A stretch of 64,000 nucleotides of DNA from Lentzea sp. NBRC 102530 (GCF_030269365.1 NZ_BSTF01000001.1:496001-560000), one strand, 5' to 3'. Positions 18,014 through 26,757 are shown, numbered from the stretch's first letter. Notes: a model not told the origin generated them from the letters alone. A program made the numbers and translations.

Positions 18014-19434
18014 TGAAATCTCGCAAAGACCAGGTACAGGCCTACTTCTTCGTCGTGGGCCGGCTCGCGGCCGCCGTGACGCACGGTGAGCCGGACGCGT
18101 TGCAGGCCCCGAGCAGGCGGCTGAGCACGGGCACCGTCTTCGGCATCCTGATCGCGCTGCTGCTCATGGGCATCTTCGGCGTCTACGGGCTCTTCTCGCC
18201 GGGCAAGGACAACTCCTGGCGCACGGCGGGCGCGATCGTGATGGACGAGACGACCGGCGCCCGGTACGTCTACCTCGACGGCCAGTTGCGCCCGGTGCTG
18301 AACTACTCCTCGGCGCGGCTGGCCTCGGGACACGGGGACGGCAAGGTCGTCGGCGTCTCACCGGGATCGCTCGCCGGAACGCCCGTGGGCCAGCCCATCG
18401 GCATCCCCGGCGCACCCGACGCGTTGCCCTCGGGCGGCCAGTTGTCCAAAGGCCCGTGGACTGTCTGCGTCGACACCGAGACACCGGACCACACCGCGCC
18501 CCAGGTGACCTTGTTGCTCGACGGCCCGGCAGGTCGTGGTGTGGCGGAGCGGCAGGCGGTGCTCGCCGCGGCCCCGGACGGCGCCCATCACCTGCTGTGG
18601 AGCGGGAAACGGCTGCGCATCGCCGACGCGGCCGCCCTGGAGGCCCTGGGGTACGGCGGGAAACCGGCCGTGAAGGTGTCGGCCGCCTGGCTGAACGCGG
18701 TCGCGCCGGGGCCGGACCTCCGCGTGCCGGACACCGCTGGAGCCGGTGACCAGGGACCCGTGATCGACGGGAAGCCCAGCCGGGTGGGGCAGGTGTACGA
18801 GGTGCGCAACCGCGCGATCGGGACCGATCAGCTCTACCTGGTCCGGTCCGGCGGCGTCGTGCCGATCAACCGGACGGTCGCGGCACTCGTGCTGTCCGCG
18901 CCCGGTACCCGTGCCGCCTACCCGGACGCGGTGGTCGCACCGGTCGAGGCGGGTGCGGGAGCGCTCGCCGGGGTGCCGGTGCAGTCCGGCGCCGACCTCG
19001 GCGCGGGACTTCCGCCCCAGCCTCCCGAGGTCGTCTCGCCGTCGGCGGACTCGGTGCCCTGCATGACCTTCTCGCCGTCCGCGGACGGGAACCCGACCTC
19101 TGCGGTGGAGTTCCTGCCGGCGAACGCGGTGCGTTCCTCGTCGGTGCCCACTGCTCCGCACAAGGCGGGCAGCGCCGCCGACCGGGTGTCGATCCCCGCC
19201 GGCGCGGGCGCCCTCGTCAGGACCGCGCCGTCGGCGGGTGCGACGGCCGGGACGCTCTACCTCGTGACCGAGGTCGGCACGAGGTTCCCGCTGCCTTCGA
19301 AGGAAGCCGTCTCCGCGCTCGGGTACAGCGAGAACGCGACCGTCGCGGTGCCCGCGGCACTGGTCGGGCTGCTGCCGTCCGGACCGGTGCTGAGCCCCGA
19401 GGCGGCCCGTGCGGCACAAACCGGCACTCCGTGA
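18013..19434 (+). CDS. eccB: EccB, core membrane component of type VII secretion
   Basis: The 473-residue protein begins M-K-S-R-K-D-Q-V-Q-A-Y-F-F-V-V-G-R, the typical EccB cytosolic start. One transmembrane helix lies at about 41-63, and a large extracytoplasmic domain follows. That domain includes the conserved cysteines in W-T-V-C-V-D and V-P-C-M-T-F, which form the family's disulphide. EccB repeats with I-P-x-G-A-G and L-Y-L-V-T-E-V-G-x-R-F-P are evident towards the end. It is the last gene before the substrate cluster. No eccE follows, unlike mycobacterial ESX loci. Confidence 0.95.
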   Translation: MKSRKDQVQAYFFVVGRLAAAVTHGEPDALQAPSRRLSTGTVFGILIALLLMGIFGVYGLFSPGKDNSWRTAGAIVMDETTGARYVYLDGQLRPVLNYSSARLASGHGDGKVVGVSPGSLAGTPVGQPIGIPGAPDALPSGGQLSKGPWTVCVDTETPDHTAPQVTLLLDGPAGRGVAERQAVLAAAPDGAHHLLWSGKRLRIADAAALEALGYGGKPAVKVSAAWLNAVAPGPDLRVPDTAGAGDQGPVIDGKPSRVGQVYEVRNRAIGTDQLYLVRSGGVVPINRTVAALVLSAPGTRAAYPDAVVAPVEAGAGALAGVPVQSGADLGAGLPPQPPEVVSPSADSVPCMTFSPSADGNPTSAVEFLPANAVRSSSVPTAPHKAGSAADRVSIPAGAGALVRTAPSAGATAGTLYLVTEVGTRFPLPSKEAVSALGYSENATVAVPAALVGLLPSGPVLSPEAARAAQTGTP

Positions 19435-19584
19435 GCGGATTGCTCGTAAGGGTTGTCCCCCCACTGCTCGCGAAAATGCTCGCCAGGCCGTTCCCGCAGC
19501 CCGCTCCGCCCTAATCTTTTTCTTGTGAGCGAGCCGCAGATGAATGTGGCCCTTCAATCCGGATGAATTCCAGGAGGAATCACC
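19435..19584 (+). promoter_or_regulatory. Probable promoter region of the esx substrate operon
   Basis: This 150-bp gap after eccB contains an AT-rich island with a possible -10 TAATCT at 19512-19517. The best upstream element, TTCCCG at 19491-19496, is a poor -35 with 15-bp spacing. An AGGAGG ribosome site precedes the ATG at 19585. A promoter here is likely on layout; the exact elements are weakly supported. Confidence 0.35.
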
Positions 19585-19908
19585 ATGACGACCAAGGTCA
19601 GCCCGGAGCAGGTCAAGGCGCAGGCGAACCGCCACGACGCGACCGCGGACAACGTGAGCCAGCAGCTGGACCAGCTGAAGGCCCAGGTCGAGGCCACCCT
19701 CGCGGCGAGCCCCAGTGCGGCCACCCGCGCCCTGAGCTCGACGGCCGACCAGTGGATCGAGTCCGTGCGCACCGCCGTTCTGGCCAAGCTGCGCGAGATG
19801 GGTCAGACCATGCGCACCGAGGTCGGCGCCCAGCAGGAGCAGGACGACACCGCTCGTTCCGCGATCACCAACGTCCCGGTCGCCGTCGGCAATTTCCTCG
19901 GCGCCTGA
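19585..19908 (+). CDS. WXG100-superfamily protein (EsxB-like)
   Basis: The 107-residue, almost entirely helical protein lies right after eccB and before a clear WXG100 protein, the place of EsxB/CFP-10-type genes. The central turn has W57 in A-D-Q-W-I-E-S, so the W is kept but the Gly of W-x-G is not. A strong ribosome site (AGGAGG) suggests high expression. It is probably the partner of the 95-residue protein encoded 38 nt downstream. Export as a heterodimer through EccC is inferred from the family. Confidence 0.75.
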   Translation: MTTKVSPEQVKAQANRHDATADNVSQQLDQLKAQVEATLAASPSAATRALSSTADQWIESVRTAVLAKLREMGQTMRTEVGAQQEQDDTARSAITNVPVAVGNFLGA

Positions 19909-19946
19909 CCCAGCCGTCTCGACAACTACCTCGAAAAGGGAACAAA

Positions 19947-20234
19947 GTGGAATCGATCACTTACGACTACGGCGTCATCGACGAATGCATCGCGCTGATG
20001 AAGAACAAGGCGTCGGAGATCCAGAACCAGTCCGACGAGCTGTACAGCGACGTCAAGCGGATCATGCAGGACTGGGAGGGCTCCACGGCGAACGCGTACG
20101 ACGCCAAGGCCCAGCAGCTCAACGGCTACCTGGTGGACAGCCGCACCAACCTGGACAACCTCAAGACCGCCCTGCACACGTCCGCGACGGACATGCAGGC
20201 GCGCGACAGCCGCGGCGCCGCCGCGATCGGGTGA
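19947..20234 (+). CDS. WXG100 protein (EsxA/ESAT-6-like)
   Basis: The start is the GTG at 19947, shortly after an AAAGGGAAC ribosome site. The 95-residue length is canonical for WXG100 proteins. The W-E-G motif sits at residues 43-45 between two long helices, followed by S-T-A-N-A-Y. It forms a pair with the preceding EsxB-like gene. A strong hairpin follows directly (20240-20297), so this small pair may be transcribed more than the genes after it. Confidence 0.9.
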   Translation: MESITYDYGVIDECIALMKNKASEIQNQSDELYSDVKRIMQDWEGSTANAYDAKAQQLNGYLVDSRTNLDNLKTALHTSATDMQARDSRGAAAIG

Positions 20235-20239
20235 CCCGC

Positions 20240-20297
20240 GACGGTGTGCGCGTCCTTCCAGTTCCTCTCTCCCCGGTGGAAGGCCGCGCACACCGTC
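20240..20297 (+). terminator. Strong long-stem hairpin after the esx pair
   Basis: GACGGTGTGCGCG (20240-20252) pairs perfectly with CGCGCACACCGTC (20285-20297). Inside it, CCTTCCA (20254-20260) pairs with TGGAAGG (20277-20283), leaving a 16-nt pyrimidine-rich loop and one mismatch between stems. It begins 5 nt after the EsxA-like stop, and the next gene starts at 20345. It is either a terminator or a partial terminator/mRNA stabiliser setting the esx-to-downstream ratio. Confidence 0.75.
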
Positions 20298-20344
20298 ACC
20301 CCACTTGCCGACACGACCCCCTTCCCCTGGCAGGAGCCTGAACG

Positions 20345-21088
20345 ATGGCCACCAATTTCGACCCCGACGCGATCAGGGAGTCGGCCAAGAAGCTCGGTTC
20401 GATCATGGACGACATGGCCGCGTTCGAGGCCCTGAAGGCGAACTGGCCCAACGCCGGCGGTTTCGAGCTGGCGCAGCGGGTCGAGCGCGTCGTCGACGAC
20501 CGCCGCAACGGCGTCGTCGCGAACGCCGAGCACCTCAAGATCGCCCTCGACGACATGCGCTCCACGCTCACGAAGATCGCCAACGACTTCGAGAAGGCCG
20601 ACGACGACAACGCCGCCAAGATCAAGGCGAGCATCGGCGACATGGCGTCCGAGATCCGGAGCGACACCGCGCGCTTCGACCAGAACACCGAGCAGGACCA
20701 GCACAACTTCACGCCCGGCCCGAGGACGGGTTCCTCCGGCACCGAGACGGGCACCGAGCCGGTCGAGTCCGATGAGGACGCTGACGAGAACAACTCGGAC
20801 GGCGACGGTTACGACGACGTCCTGCCCAGCGACGACGCGGACGCGGACGCCGTGCCGGAGGCTTCGGAGTCGAGCGCCGAGGCCGAGGACGAGAACAACT
20901 CCGACGGTGACGGTTACGACGACGTCCTGCCCGGTGGCGACGGCACGCAGTCGTACGACTCGACCACCGAGGACCTCGACTCGCTCAAGGACTCGGCCGA
21001 CGCCGAGATCGAGTCGGCCTCCTCGGACTCGGACTCCGAGTCCGAGGAGGAGCCCAAGGGCAACTCCGACGGCTACATCGCCCAGTAG
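20345..21088 (+). CDS. Acidic ESX-substrate-like protein with duplicated Asp-rich motif
   Basis: The 247-residue protein has an N-terminal helical region (about 1-115) with N-W-P-N-A-G-G-F (33-40), a loose match to WXG-type export proteins. The C-terminal half is extremely acidic and contains two exact copies of DENNSDGDGYDDVLP. Each copy includes N-S-D-G-D-G followed by Y-D-D, which resembles the N/D-x-D-x-D-G calcium loops of dockerin or thrombospondin type 3 repeats. The final stretch is Ser/Asp/Glu-rich. Its place between the esx pair and a large helical substrate suggests export. Calcium binding is inference. Confidence 0.65.
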   Translation: MATNFDPDAIRESAKKLGSIMDDMAAFEALKANWPNAGGFELAQRVERVVDDRRNGVVANAEHLKIALDDMRSTLTKIANDFEKADDDNAAKIKASIGDMASEIRSDTARFDQNTEQDQHNFTPGPRTGSSGTETGTEPVESDEDADENNSDGDGYDDVLPSDDADADAVPEASESSAEAEDENNSDGDGYDDVLPGGDGTQSYDSTTEDLDSLKDSADAEIESASSDSDSESEEEPKGNSDGYIAQ

Positions 21089-21166
21089 TCACCTCTTGTC
21101 GAGTCTTTGACATCGCCCGAGGCCCCCGCGGGGGTCACCCACCTCGTCTGAAGGAAGTCCAGGGTC

Positions 21167-24100
21167 ATGGCCGATTTCTCCGCTGCGCAGATGGTGGGCG
21201 CCTACTCGTCCTCCATGCCGCCCATGGTCGCGGACCAGTACGCGACTCTGGAGCAGCTCCAGGAAGTCGCCTCACAACTGGTCTTCAACTCCGACGGGTC
21301 CAAGGCCGGACTCTCGCGGAACACGGTTGCCGAGGCCTGGTACGACCTCGGCAACTACTTCGAGGCCGCCGCGAAGAGGCTCGGCGAGGTGAACGAGGAC
21401 ATCGCCAAGCAGATCAAGGCCATCAAGGACGCGCTGGAGGGTGAGTCGGGGGAGGCGTTCTCGAAGACCGCCACGAAGCTGCTGGACCAGAGCGAAGAGG
21501 TCTACCAGACGCTCACCGGCAAGCAGTACGCGCAGACGATCCACAACATCGGGCACGCCATCCAGGCGTTCTCCGGTGGCTGGTGGGAGATCATCGAGAC
21601 GTCCGACGAGAAGCGGGCAGCCGGAGCCATCGCCATGCAGGCGAAGGCGAGCGCGGCTGTCAACGCGGCGGACGACGAGGTGGAGGTGGCCAACGCGGCC
21701 ATCCAGCTGAAGCAGGACATGAAGGACATGAACCGCGTCGTCGACGAGCGGCTCGTGAAGGACCTTCAGGACGCCCTGACGTCGTTGGGCAACCAGTACA
21801 GCGCCCGCGGCGGCGACCTGGTCCCGCTCGACATCGTCGGCAGCACGCCGTCCTCGGGCGGTTCGCCGAGCGGCAAGGCGGGCGCGGACTCCTTGCCGGA
21901 CTCCTCCGACGGGGGCGAGACCGCCACTGAGCAGGAGCAGCAGGCGAAGGACGAGGCGAACGACGCGATCGACGACCTCACGGACAGCGGAACGTCGGCC
22001 GAGGACGCCCTGGGCGCCGACGACACGACCGAGTCCACAGAGGACACCGAGTCCGCGTCGGACGCGTCGGACGCGTCGGACGCATCGGACGCGGCTGACG
22101 CTGAGGGCCTCGCCGACGCCAAGGACGCGGCGGCAGACCTGATCGGCGGCGCCGACGGCACGGACACGGCCGAGGGCGACGCGGCGGGCGACGCTGCGGC
22201 CGGCGAGTCCGGTGCGGGCGAGTCCGGTGCGGGCGAGACGGACACGAACTCGGCGGTCCCGGTCCTGGACGACACCGGCACGGGCGCTGCCGGCACCGAC
22301 TCCGCGACCGGTGATCTCACCGACGCGACGGCAGGCGAGACAGCCGCCGAGACAGACGCCGAGACAGCCGGCGAAACCGCGGAGCAGCAGGCGAACGACG
22401 CGGGCGACCAACAGGCGCTGGACGCGGCCAAGAAGGCCGCAGGAGACGCCATGGACTCGCTCACGAGCCCGAGCTCCCTGGCCGACGGCACGGGCAGCAC
22501 GGGCGGCGAGTCCGGTGCAGGAACGGGAACCGGCGCCGATGCGGGGGCAGGCACTGGCACGGGGTCCGGTGCCGGCGCAGGTTCCGGGCCGTCGGACACG
22601 GGGTCGGGGACCCCGTCGACCGGCGGCGGAGCGGTCCCATCGATGCCGACGCTGCCATCGATGGGTTCCGCGAACAAGAAGAAGGACGACGAGGACAAGG
22701 CCAAGCGCGACGCCGCCCTGGGCCAGGCGAAGGACGCGGCCGGCAAGGCGATCGACGACCTGACGAGCCCGTCCGCGATGCCCGAGACGTCGTCGGGCGG
22801 CCCTTCCGCGGGCACGGGCGCCGGCGAGACTCCGGCCGGTGGCGCGTCAGGCATGCCGCAGACTTCGTCCGACGGTCCCGGTGACGCTGCTCGCGATGCC
22901 GCACTGGAGGACGCCAAGAAGGCTGCGGGCAAGGCGATCGACGATTTGTCGAGTCCTTCGGGCGTGCCGGCGACGTCGTCGGGCGGTCCGTCCGGTGGGT
23001 CGTCGGGCGGTGGCGCCGGGGATGCGGCTCGCGATGCCGCGTTGGAGGACGCGAAGAAGGCTGCGGGCAAGGCGATCGACGATCTGTCGAGTCCTTCGGG
23101 CGTGCCGGCGACGTCGTCGGGCGGTCCCTCCGGTGGTGGCACGCCGCAGACCTCCTCGGACAGCGCGGGTGACGCGGCCCGCGATGCCGCTCTGGAAGAC
23201 GCGAAGAAGGCGGCCGGCAAGGCGATCGACGACCTGACCAGTCCGTCCACGGGCGGCAGCGGTGGTGGCTCGCCCACGGGCGGTGCCTCACCGAGTGGCG
23301 GCTCGCCTTCGGGTGGAGCGTCACCGGCCACGGGTGGTACGCCGTCGGCGGACGACTCCGCGCACGGCACCGGCGACGCCGCTCGGGACAAGGCTCTGGA
23401 CCAGGCGAAGCAGGCCGCCGACAAGGCGATCTCCGACCTGACGAACCCGTCGTCCACCGGCGACGGATCATCGAGCGACGGCGGAGCGCACCCAGGCGGT
23501 GCGACACCAGGTGACTCCTCGCACGGCGGCGGCGAAACGGGGGACAAGGCCGGCGACGCCGCTCGGGACCAGGCTCTGCAGCAGGCGAAGCAGGCCGCGG
23601 ACAAGGCGATCGAGGACCTGGGCAAGCCGTCCTCCGGCCTCGGTGACCTCGCGGACGGGGCGCACGCCGGTGGCGGTGCGGGCTCGCCCGGCGAGCCCGA
23701 TCCCGAGCACCAGCGCGTGCTCCAGGAGGCGAAGCACCAGGCCGACAAGGCGATCGAGGACCTCCGCTCCAGCACGCAGGACCCGGCTCGACAGCACGCC
23801 TTCGACGAGGCCAGGAAGGCGGCCGACGACGCGATCGACGAGCTCGTCGACCCGGAGCACCACGCGGCCCTCGAGAACGCGAAGGCGACCGCCGACCGCG
23901 TCATCGACCAGCTCGGTTCCGACCAGCCCGGCCTGGACGACGCGAAGGCCGCCGCGCACAAGGCGATCGACTCGCTCGACGACGCGGTCGACCCGTCCGC
24001 GCCGGGTCACGACCAGAACCTCGCGCAAGCGCAGCGCGAGGCGGCCGACGCGATCAACCGTCTGTCCACACCGGACGACACGGCCGCGCGTCAGGAACAA

Positions 24101-24571
24101 CTCGCCGCCGCCAAGGCGTCGGTGCAGGACGCGATCGCCAAGTCCGACGGCGGTGCGTCCGACGCGATGCACAAGTTCCTCTCGCCGGGCAGCGGTTCCG
24201 GTGGCGGGTCACCCGCGTCCGGTGGCGGCACACCGCACCTCGGCGGCGGTGTGGGATCGCTGGGCGCCGCGGACGCCGGCGCCGCACACGTGCAGTCCGT
24301 CGCCGGCCAGTTCGACACGGGCGCGACGTCCCGGGGGCCGGCACCGCTGGGTGCCGTGCCCACCACCCTGCCGGCCGGGATGGACGGTTCCGCGATGCCT
24401 CCCGGCGGCATGCCGATGGGCGGCATGGGCGCGGGTGCGGGCATGGGTGCGGGCGGAGCACAGCCCGGTGAAAAGGAACGCGAACCGCAGATCTGGTTGC
24501 AGGCCGACGAAGGCGCCTGGGGCGACAACGGCGCCGAGGTGCCGCCACCTCCGGTCGTGGGCAGGAGCTGA
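21167..24571 (+). CDS. Long helical-repeat ESX substrate-like protein
   Basis: The 1134-residue protein starts at an ATG behind GAAGGAAG. Residues 1-215 are a helical WXG/PPE-like domain including A-E-A-W-Y-D-L-G-N-Y-F. The rest alternates Gly/Ser/Ala/Thr low-complexity linkers with about 14 copies of an 18-residue helical motif, such as D-A-K-K-A-A-G-K-A-I-D-D-L followed by S/T-S-P-S. Copies in the middle are nearly identical and those near the C-terminus are diverged. A D-A-S microrepeat lies at 22060-22095. The last 35 residues contain I-W-L-Q-A-D-E-G-A-W-G. The architecture suggests an extended surface or periplasmic rod exported by the ESX system. No enzymatic domain is visible. Confidence 0.7.
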   Translation: MADFSAAQMVGAYSSSMPPMVADQYATLEQLQEVASQLVFNSDGSKAGLSRNTVAEAWYDLGNYFEAAAKRLGEVNEDIAKQIKAIKDALEGESGEAFSKTATKLLDQSEEVYQTLTGKQYAQTIHNIGHAIQAFSGGWWEIIETSDEKRAAGAIAMQAKASAAVNAADDEVEVANAAIQLKQDMKDMNRVVDERLVKDLQDALTSLGNQYSARGGDLVPLDIVGSTPSSGGSPSGKAGADSLPDSSDGGETATEQEQQAKDEANDAIDDLTDSGTSAEDALGADDTTESTEDTESASDASDASDASDAADAEGLADAKDAAADLIGGADGTDTAEGDAAGDAAAGESGAGESGAGETDTNSAVPVLDDTGTGAAGTDSATGDLTDATAGETAAETDAETAGETAEQQANDAGDQQALDAAKKAAGDAMDSLTSPSSLADGTGSTGGESGAGTGTGADAGAGTGTGSGAGAGSGPSDTGSGTPSTGGGAVPSMPTLPSMGSANKKKDDEDKAKRDAALGQAKDAAGKAIDDLTSPSAMPETSSGGPSAGTGAGETPAGGASGMPQTSSDGPGDAARDAALEDAKKAAGKAIDDLSSPSGVPATSSGGPSGGSSGGGAGDAARDAALEDAKKAAGKAIDDLSSPSGVPATSSGGPSGGGTPQTSSDSAGDAARDAALEDAKKAAGKAIDDLTSPSTGGSGGGSPTGGASPSGGSPSGGASPATGGTPSADDSAHGTGDAARDKALDQAKQAADKAISDLTNPSSTGDGSSSDGGAHPGGATPGDSSHGGGETGDKAGDAARDQALQQAKQAADKAIEDLGKPSSGLGDLADGAHAGGGAGSPGEPDPEHQRVLQEAKHQADKAIEDLRSSTQDPARQHAFDEARKAADDAIDELVDPEHHAALENAKATADRVIDQLGSDQPGLDDAKAAAHKAIDSLDDAVDPSAPGHDQNLAQAQREAADAINRLSTPDDTAARQEQLAAAKASVQDAIAKSDGGASDAMHKFLSPGSGSGGGSPASGGGTPHLGGGVGSLGAADAGAAHVQSVAGQFDTGATSRGPAPLGAVPTTLPAGMDGSAMPPGGMPMGGMGAGAGMGAGGAQPGEKEREPQIWLQADEGAWGDNGAEVPPPPVVGRS
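22882..23158 (+). repeat. Two near-identical 138-bp direct repeats within the helical-repeat gene
   Basis: The segment encoding A-R-D-A-A-L-E-D-A-K-K-A-A-G and the following S-P-S-G-V-P-A-T-S-S-G-G-P-S occurs twice with a 138-bp period (the L-E-D codons begin at 22904 and 23042) and only a few third-position changes. This indicates recent duplication. A third, more diverged copy follows. Confidence 0.8.
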
Positions 24572-24573
24572 CG

Positions 24574-25980
24574 ATGACCTACGTTCCCGACGCCGCCTTG
24601 GCGACCCTGAACTTCGACCAGCTCGCCCAGTTGATCAACGAGGTGAGCCCGGACGTCTTCTACACCCGCGCGACGGCGTTCGACTCCGCCGTCGCCCGGC
24701 TGGAAGCGGTGCGGGACGGCATCCGGCGCGAGGCGCGGGCCATCTCCGACGCGTGGCAGGGACGGGTCGCGAACTCGTTCGACGACGCCGCCCGCGAGGT
24801 GGACGGCACCGTCGACAGGGTGTTGCAGTCGATGACCGAGCCCGGCTACGGCACGGTGCTGCGCCACGCAGGCGACGCCCTCGCCGAGGCACAGCGCCGG
24901 ATCCGCGACCTCAGGGCGCAGGGCGTCACCGACTCGCAGGCCGCGTTGCGGGTGCTGCACGACCTCGGCACGGCCTACCAGCACTGCGGCGACTCCATGC
25001 CGGGCCCGCCGAACCCGACCGAGTTGTCGCCGTCCGGCACCACCGCGCGCGGCGGTGCCGGAACCGGCCAGGTGGGGTCGTCCTCGCAGCACGCGGATTC
25101 CTTCGCGGGCAACGGATCTGCCGCCGGCGCGAGCCCGATGCCCTTCGCCGGGGCGGGCCCTTTAGCTGCGGGCCCGATGTCCTCGGCCGGGACGGGTCCG
25201 ATGCCTTTCGCCGCTGTCGGGCAGGCGGCACACACGCCTGTAGGCCACGCCGCGCACCCCGCCTCGGAAGTTCTTGGCGGGCAAGGGGTTCCAGGAAATG
25301 CCGGGAGCGTCGGCGAGGGCGCGTGCGCGGTGCCGGTGGCTCCGGTGTCCGGGAGCATCTTCGCCGCTGCGATGTCGAAGGAGGCGGGAGTCTCGGCGGT
25401 GCTCGGCAAGCGCGTGGCCGTGCCCCCGCCGGCGGTCGCGGCGCCGCGGACCGGGGGAGTGCTCGGTCGCGGAGCTCCGGTGCTCGGTCGCCAGGTCGCG
25501 GACCGGGACAAGCAGGGGGTCGTGGCGAAGAAGCCCGTCGAGGTCGAAGCGCGGCCCGTCACCGTGTCGCGTGACGCACCGGCGCCGGTCGCCCAGGTAC
25601 CCGTCACGGCATCGGCATCGGCATCGGTATCGCCGTCGGCGGTGGCGTCCGTGGTCGCATCTGCCGCCGCGCCGCGTTCGGCCGGCGCCGGGGCGTCGTT
25701 CGCTACCGAGAGCCCGGTGGTGTCGATCCCGGTCGAACGGACCTTGCCCACCACCGCACCCGTGCAGGCACCCACCGTCGAAAGCGCACCACCTCCTTTC
25801 CTGCCAGGACATGCGGGGCAGGGTGCGGGCGCGTTCGGCCGTGGCGTGACAGGTCAGGTCGGCGAGGCGACCGATCGCGATCCGGAGCTGCCGATCAGCG
25901 CGGACCGCGACCTCTGGTCACCCGCCGACACCGGCGCCGCCGTGCTCGGCAGGCGCCAAGAACACCGAGAAGGAAGCTGA
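24574..25980 (+). CDS. WXG-domain protein with Ala/Pro-rich tail
   Basis: The 468-residue protein starts 2 nt after the previous stop with GGAG 7 nt upstream. Residues 10-135 are a WXG/PPE-like helical domain with W61-Q62-G63 in I-S-D-A-W-Q-G-R-V-A-N-S-F. The remaining 330 residues are rich in Ala, Pro, Gly and Val, with repeats of the type S-P-M-P-F-A-G-A-G and no recognisable domain. No signal peptide is present, consistent with type VII export by the WXG domain. It is in the same run as the YbaB-like gene (1-nt gap), suggesting one transcript. Confidence 0.65.
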   Translation: MTYVPDAALATLNFDQLAQLINEVSPDVFYTRATAFDSAVARLEAVRDGIRREARAISDAWQGRVANSFDDAAREVDGTVDRVLQSMTEPGYGTVLRHAGDALAEAQRRIRDLRAQGVTDSQAALRVLHDLGTAYQHCGDSMPGPPNPTELSPSGTTARGGAGTGQVGSSSQHADSFAGNGSAAGASPMPFAGAGPLAAGPMSSAGTGPMPFAAVGQAAHTPVGHAAHPASEVLGGQGVPGNAGSVGEGACAVPVAPVSGSIFAAAMSKEAGVSAVLGKRVAVPPPAVAAPRTGGVLGRGAPVLGRQVADRDKQGVVAKKPVEVEARPVTVSRDAPAPVAQVPVTASASASVSPSAVASVVASAAAPRSAGAGASFATESPVVSIPVERTLPTTAPVQAPTVESAPPPFLPGHAGQGAGAFGRGVTGQVGEATDRDPELPISADRDLWSPADTGAAVLGRRQEHREGS

Positions 25981-25981
25981 C

Positions 25982-26416
25982 ATGACGTTCGGATACAACG
26001 AGGCCTTCGACCACGACTCGGGCATCGAAGAGGCGCTGGCTTCACTGGACGCCGAGCGCCGCAAGCTGAGCAGGCTCAGCGAGATGTGGAAGGACGGCGA
26101 GACGAAGGTCAGGGCGAAGGACAACTCGCTGGAGATGACCTTCGACGGCCGGGGCGAGCTGACCGGGATCTCCTTCAACGAAGCCAAGTACCGGCTGTTG
26201 GCCCCGACGCAGCTGGCCGAGGTCATCAAGGAGACGTTGCAGCGCGGCCGGGCCCAGAGCATCGAGAAGATGACGGAGGTCATGGGGTCCACCAGCCCCG
26301 GCGGCGTCGACCTGGCCGGTCTCGCGGGCGGCAAGGCGGATCCGCAGGACGTTCTCGAAGCGCTCATCGGCCCGCTGCTCGGCGGCCTCGGTGGCACGCG
26401 CAAGTCGGAGGACTGA
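25982..26416 (+). CDS. YbaB/EbfC-family protein (EspL-like)
   Basis: The 144-residue protein has a long N-terminal helix (15-45) followed by the YbaB strand-turn-strand-helix core: S-L-E-M-T-F-D-G-R-G-E-L-T-G-I-S-F, then A-P-T-Q-L-A-E-V-I-K-E-T-L-Q-R-G-R-A. YbaB proteins are small dimeric nucleoid-associated proteins. In mycobacterial ESX-1 loci a YbaB-fold protein (EspL) stabilises substrates, which suits this position among substrate genes. The C-terminal 35 residues are Gly-rich. It could be a chaperone or a local regulator; the sequence does not decide. Confidence 0.75.
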   Translation: MTFGYNEAFDHDSGIEEALASLDAERRKLSRLSEMWKDGETKVRAKDNSLEMTFDGRGELTGISFNEAKYRLLAPTQLAEVIKETLQRGRAQSIEKMTEVMGSTSPGGVDLAGLAGGKADPQDVLEALIGPLLGGLGGTRKSED

Positions 26417-26418
26417 CC

Positions 26419-26757
26419 GTGGCGGAGAACTTCTACCTCGACCCGGAAGGCCTCACCTCGGCCACGTCGAAGCTCCGCAGCGCCGGCGACGCGCTGTCGC
26501 GCGCCCTCGACGAGCTCACCCGCAAGGTGGCCGAGAACGACGGCTGCTGGGGCAGCGACCACATCGGTGAGGCCTTCGCGAAGAACTACGTCCAGAAGGC
26601 CAAGGACCTCCAGGACGGCGCCGCGGGAGCCCGCGACGGCGCGGTGCAGATGGCTGACCTGCTCAGGCAGGCGAACACCGCTTTCCAGGACACGGACGCG
26701 GAATCGGCCCGCAAGCTCGACCAGACGATGAGCGAGTCCTTCGCCCAGTCCGAGTGA
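26419..26757 (+). CDS. WXG100-family protein preceding the giant effector genes
   Basis: The GTG at 26419 follows GGAGGAC and gives 112 residues. It is a two-helix protein with a turn D-G-C-W-G-S-D-H-I-G-E-A-F (W44) and then N-Y-V-Q-K-A. This layout is typical of WXG100 proteins encoded just upstream of large type VII effectors, where they help target the effector. It sits 32 nt before the preferred giant start at 26790; a GTG at 26754 overlaps its stop. Confidence 0.8.
   Translation: MAENFYLDPEGLTSATSKLRSAGDALSRALDELTRKVAENDGCWGSDHIGEAFAKNYVQKAKDLQDGAAGARDGAVQMADLLRQANTAFQDTDAESARKLDQTMSESFAQSE

Noticed and set aside
21121-21136. Palindrome CCCCCGCGGGGG as a terminator before 21167
   Set aside because: It is self-complementary without room for a loop longer than a few bases, has no U-tract, and lies in a short gap inside a probable operon.
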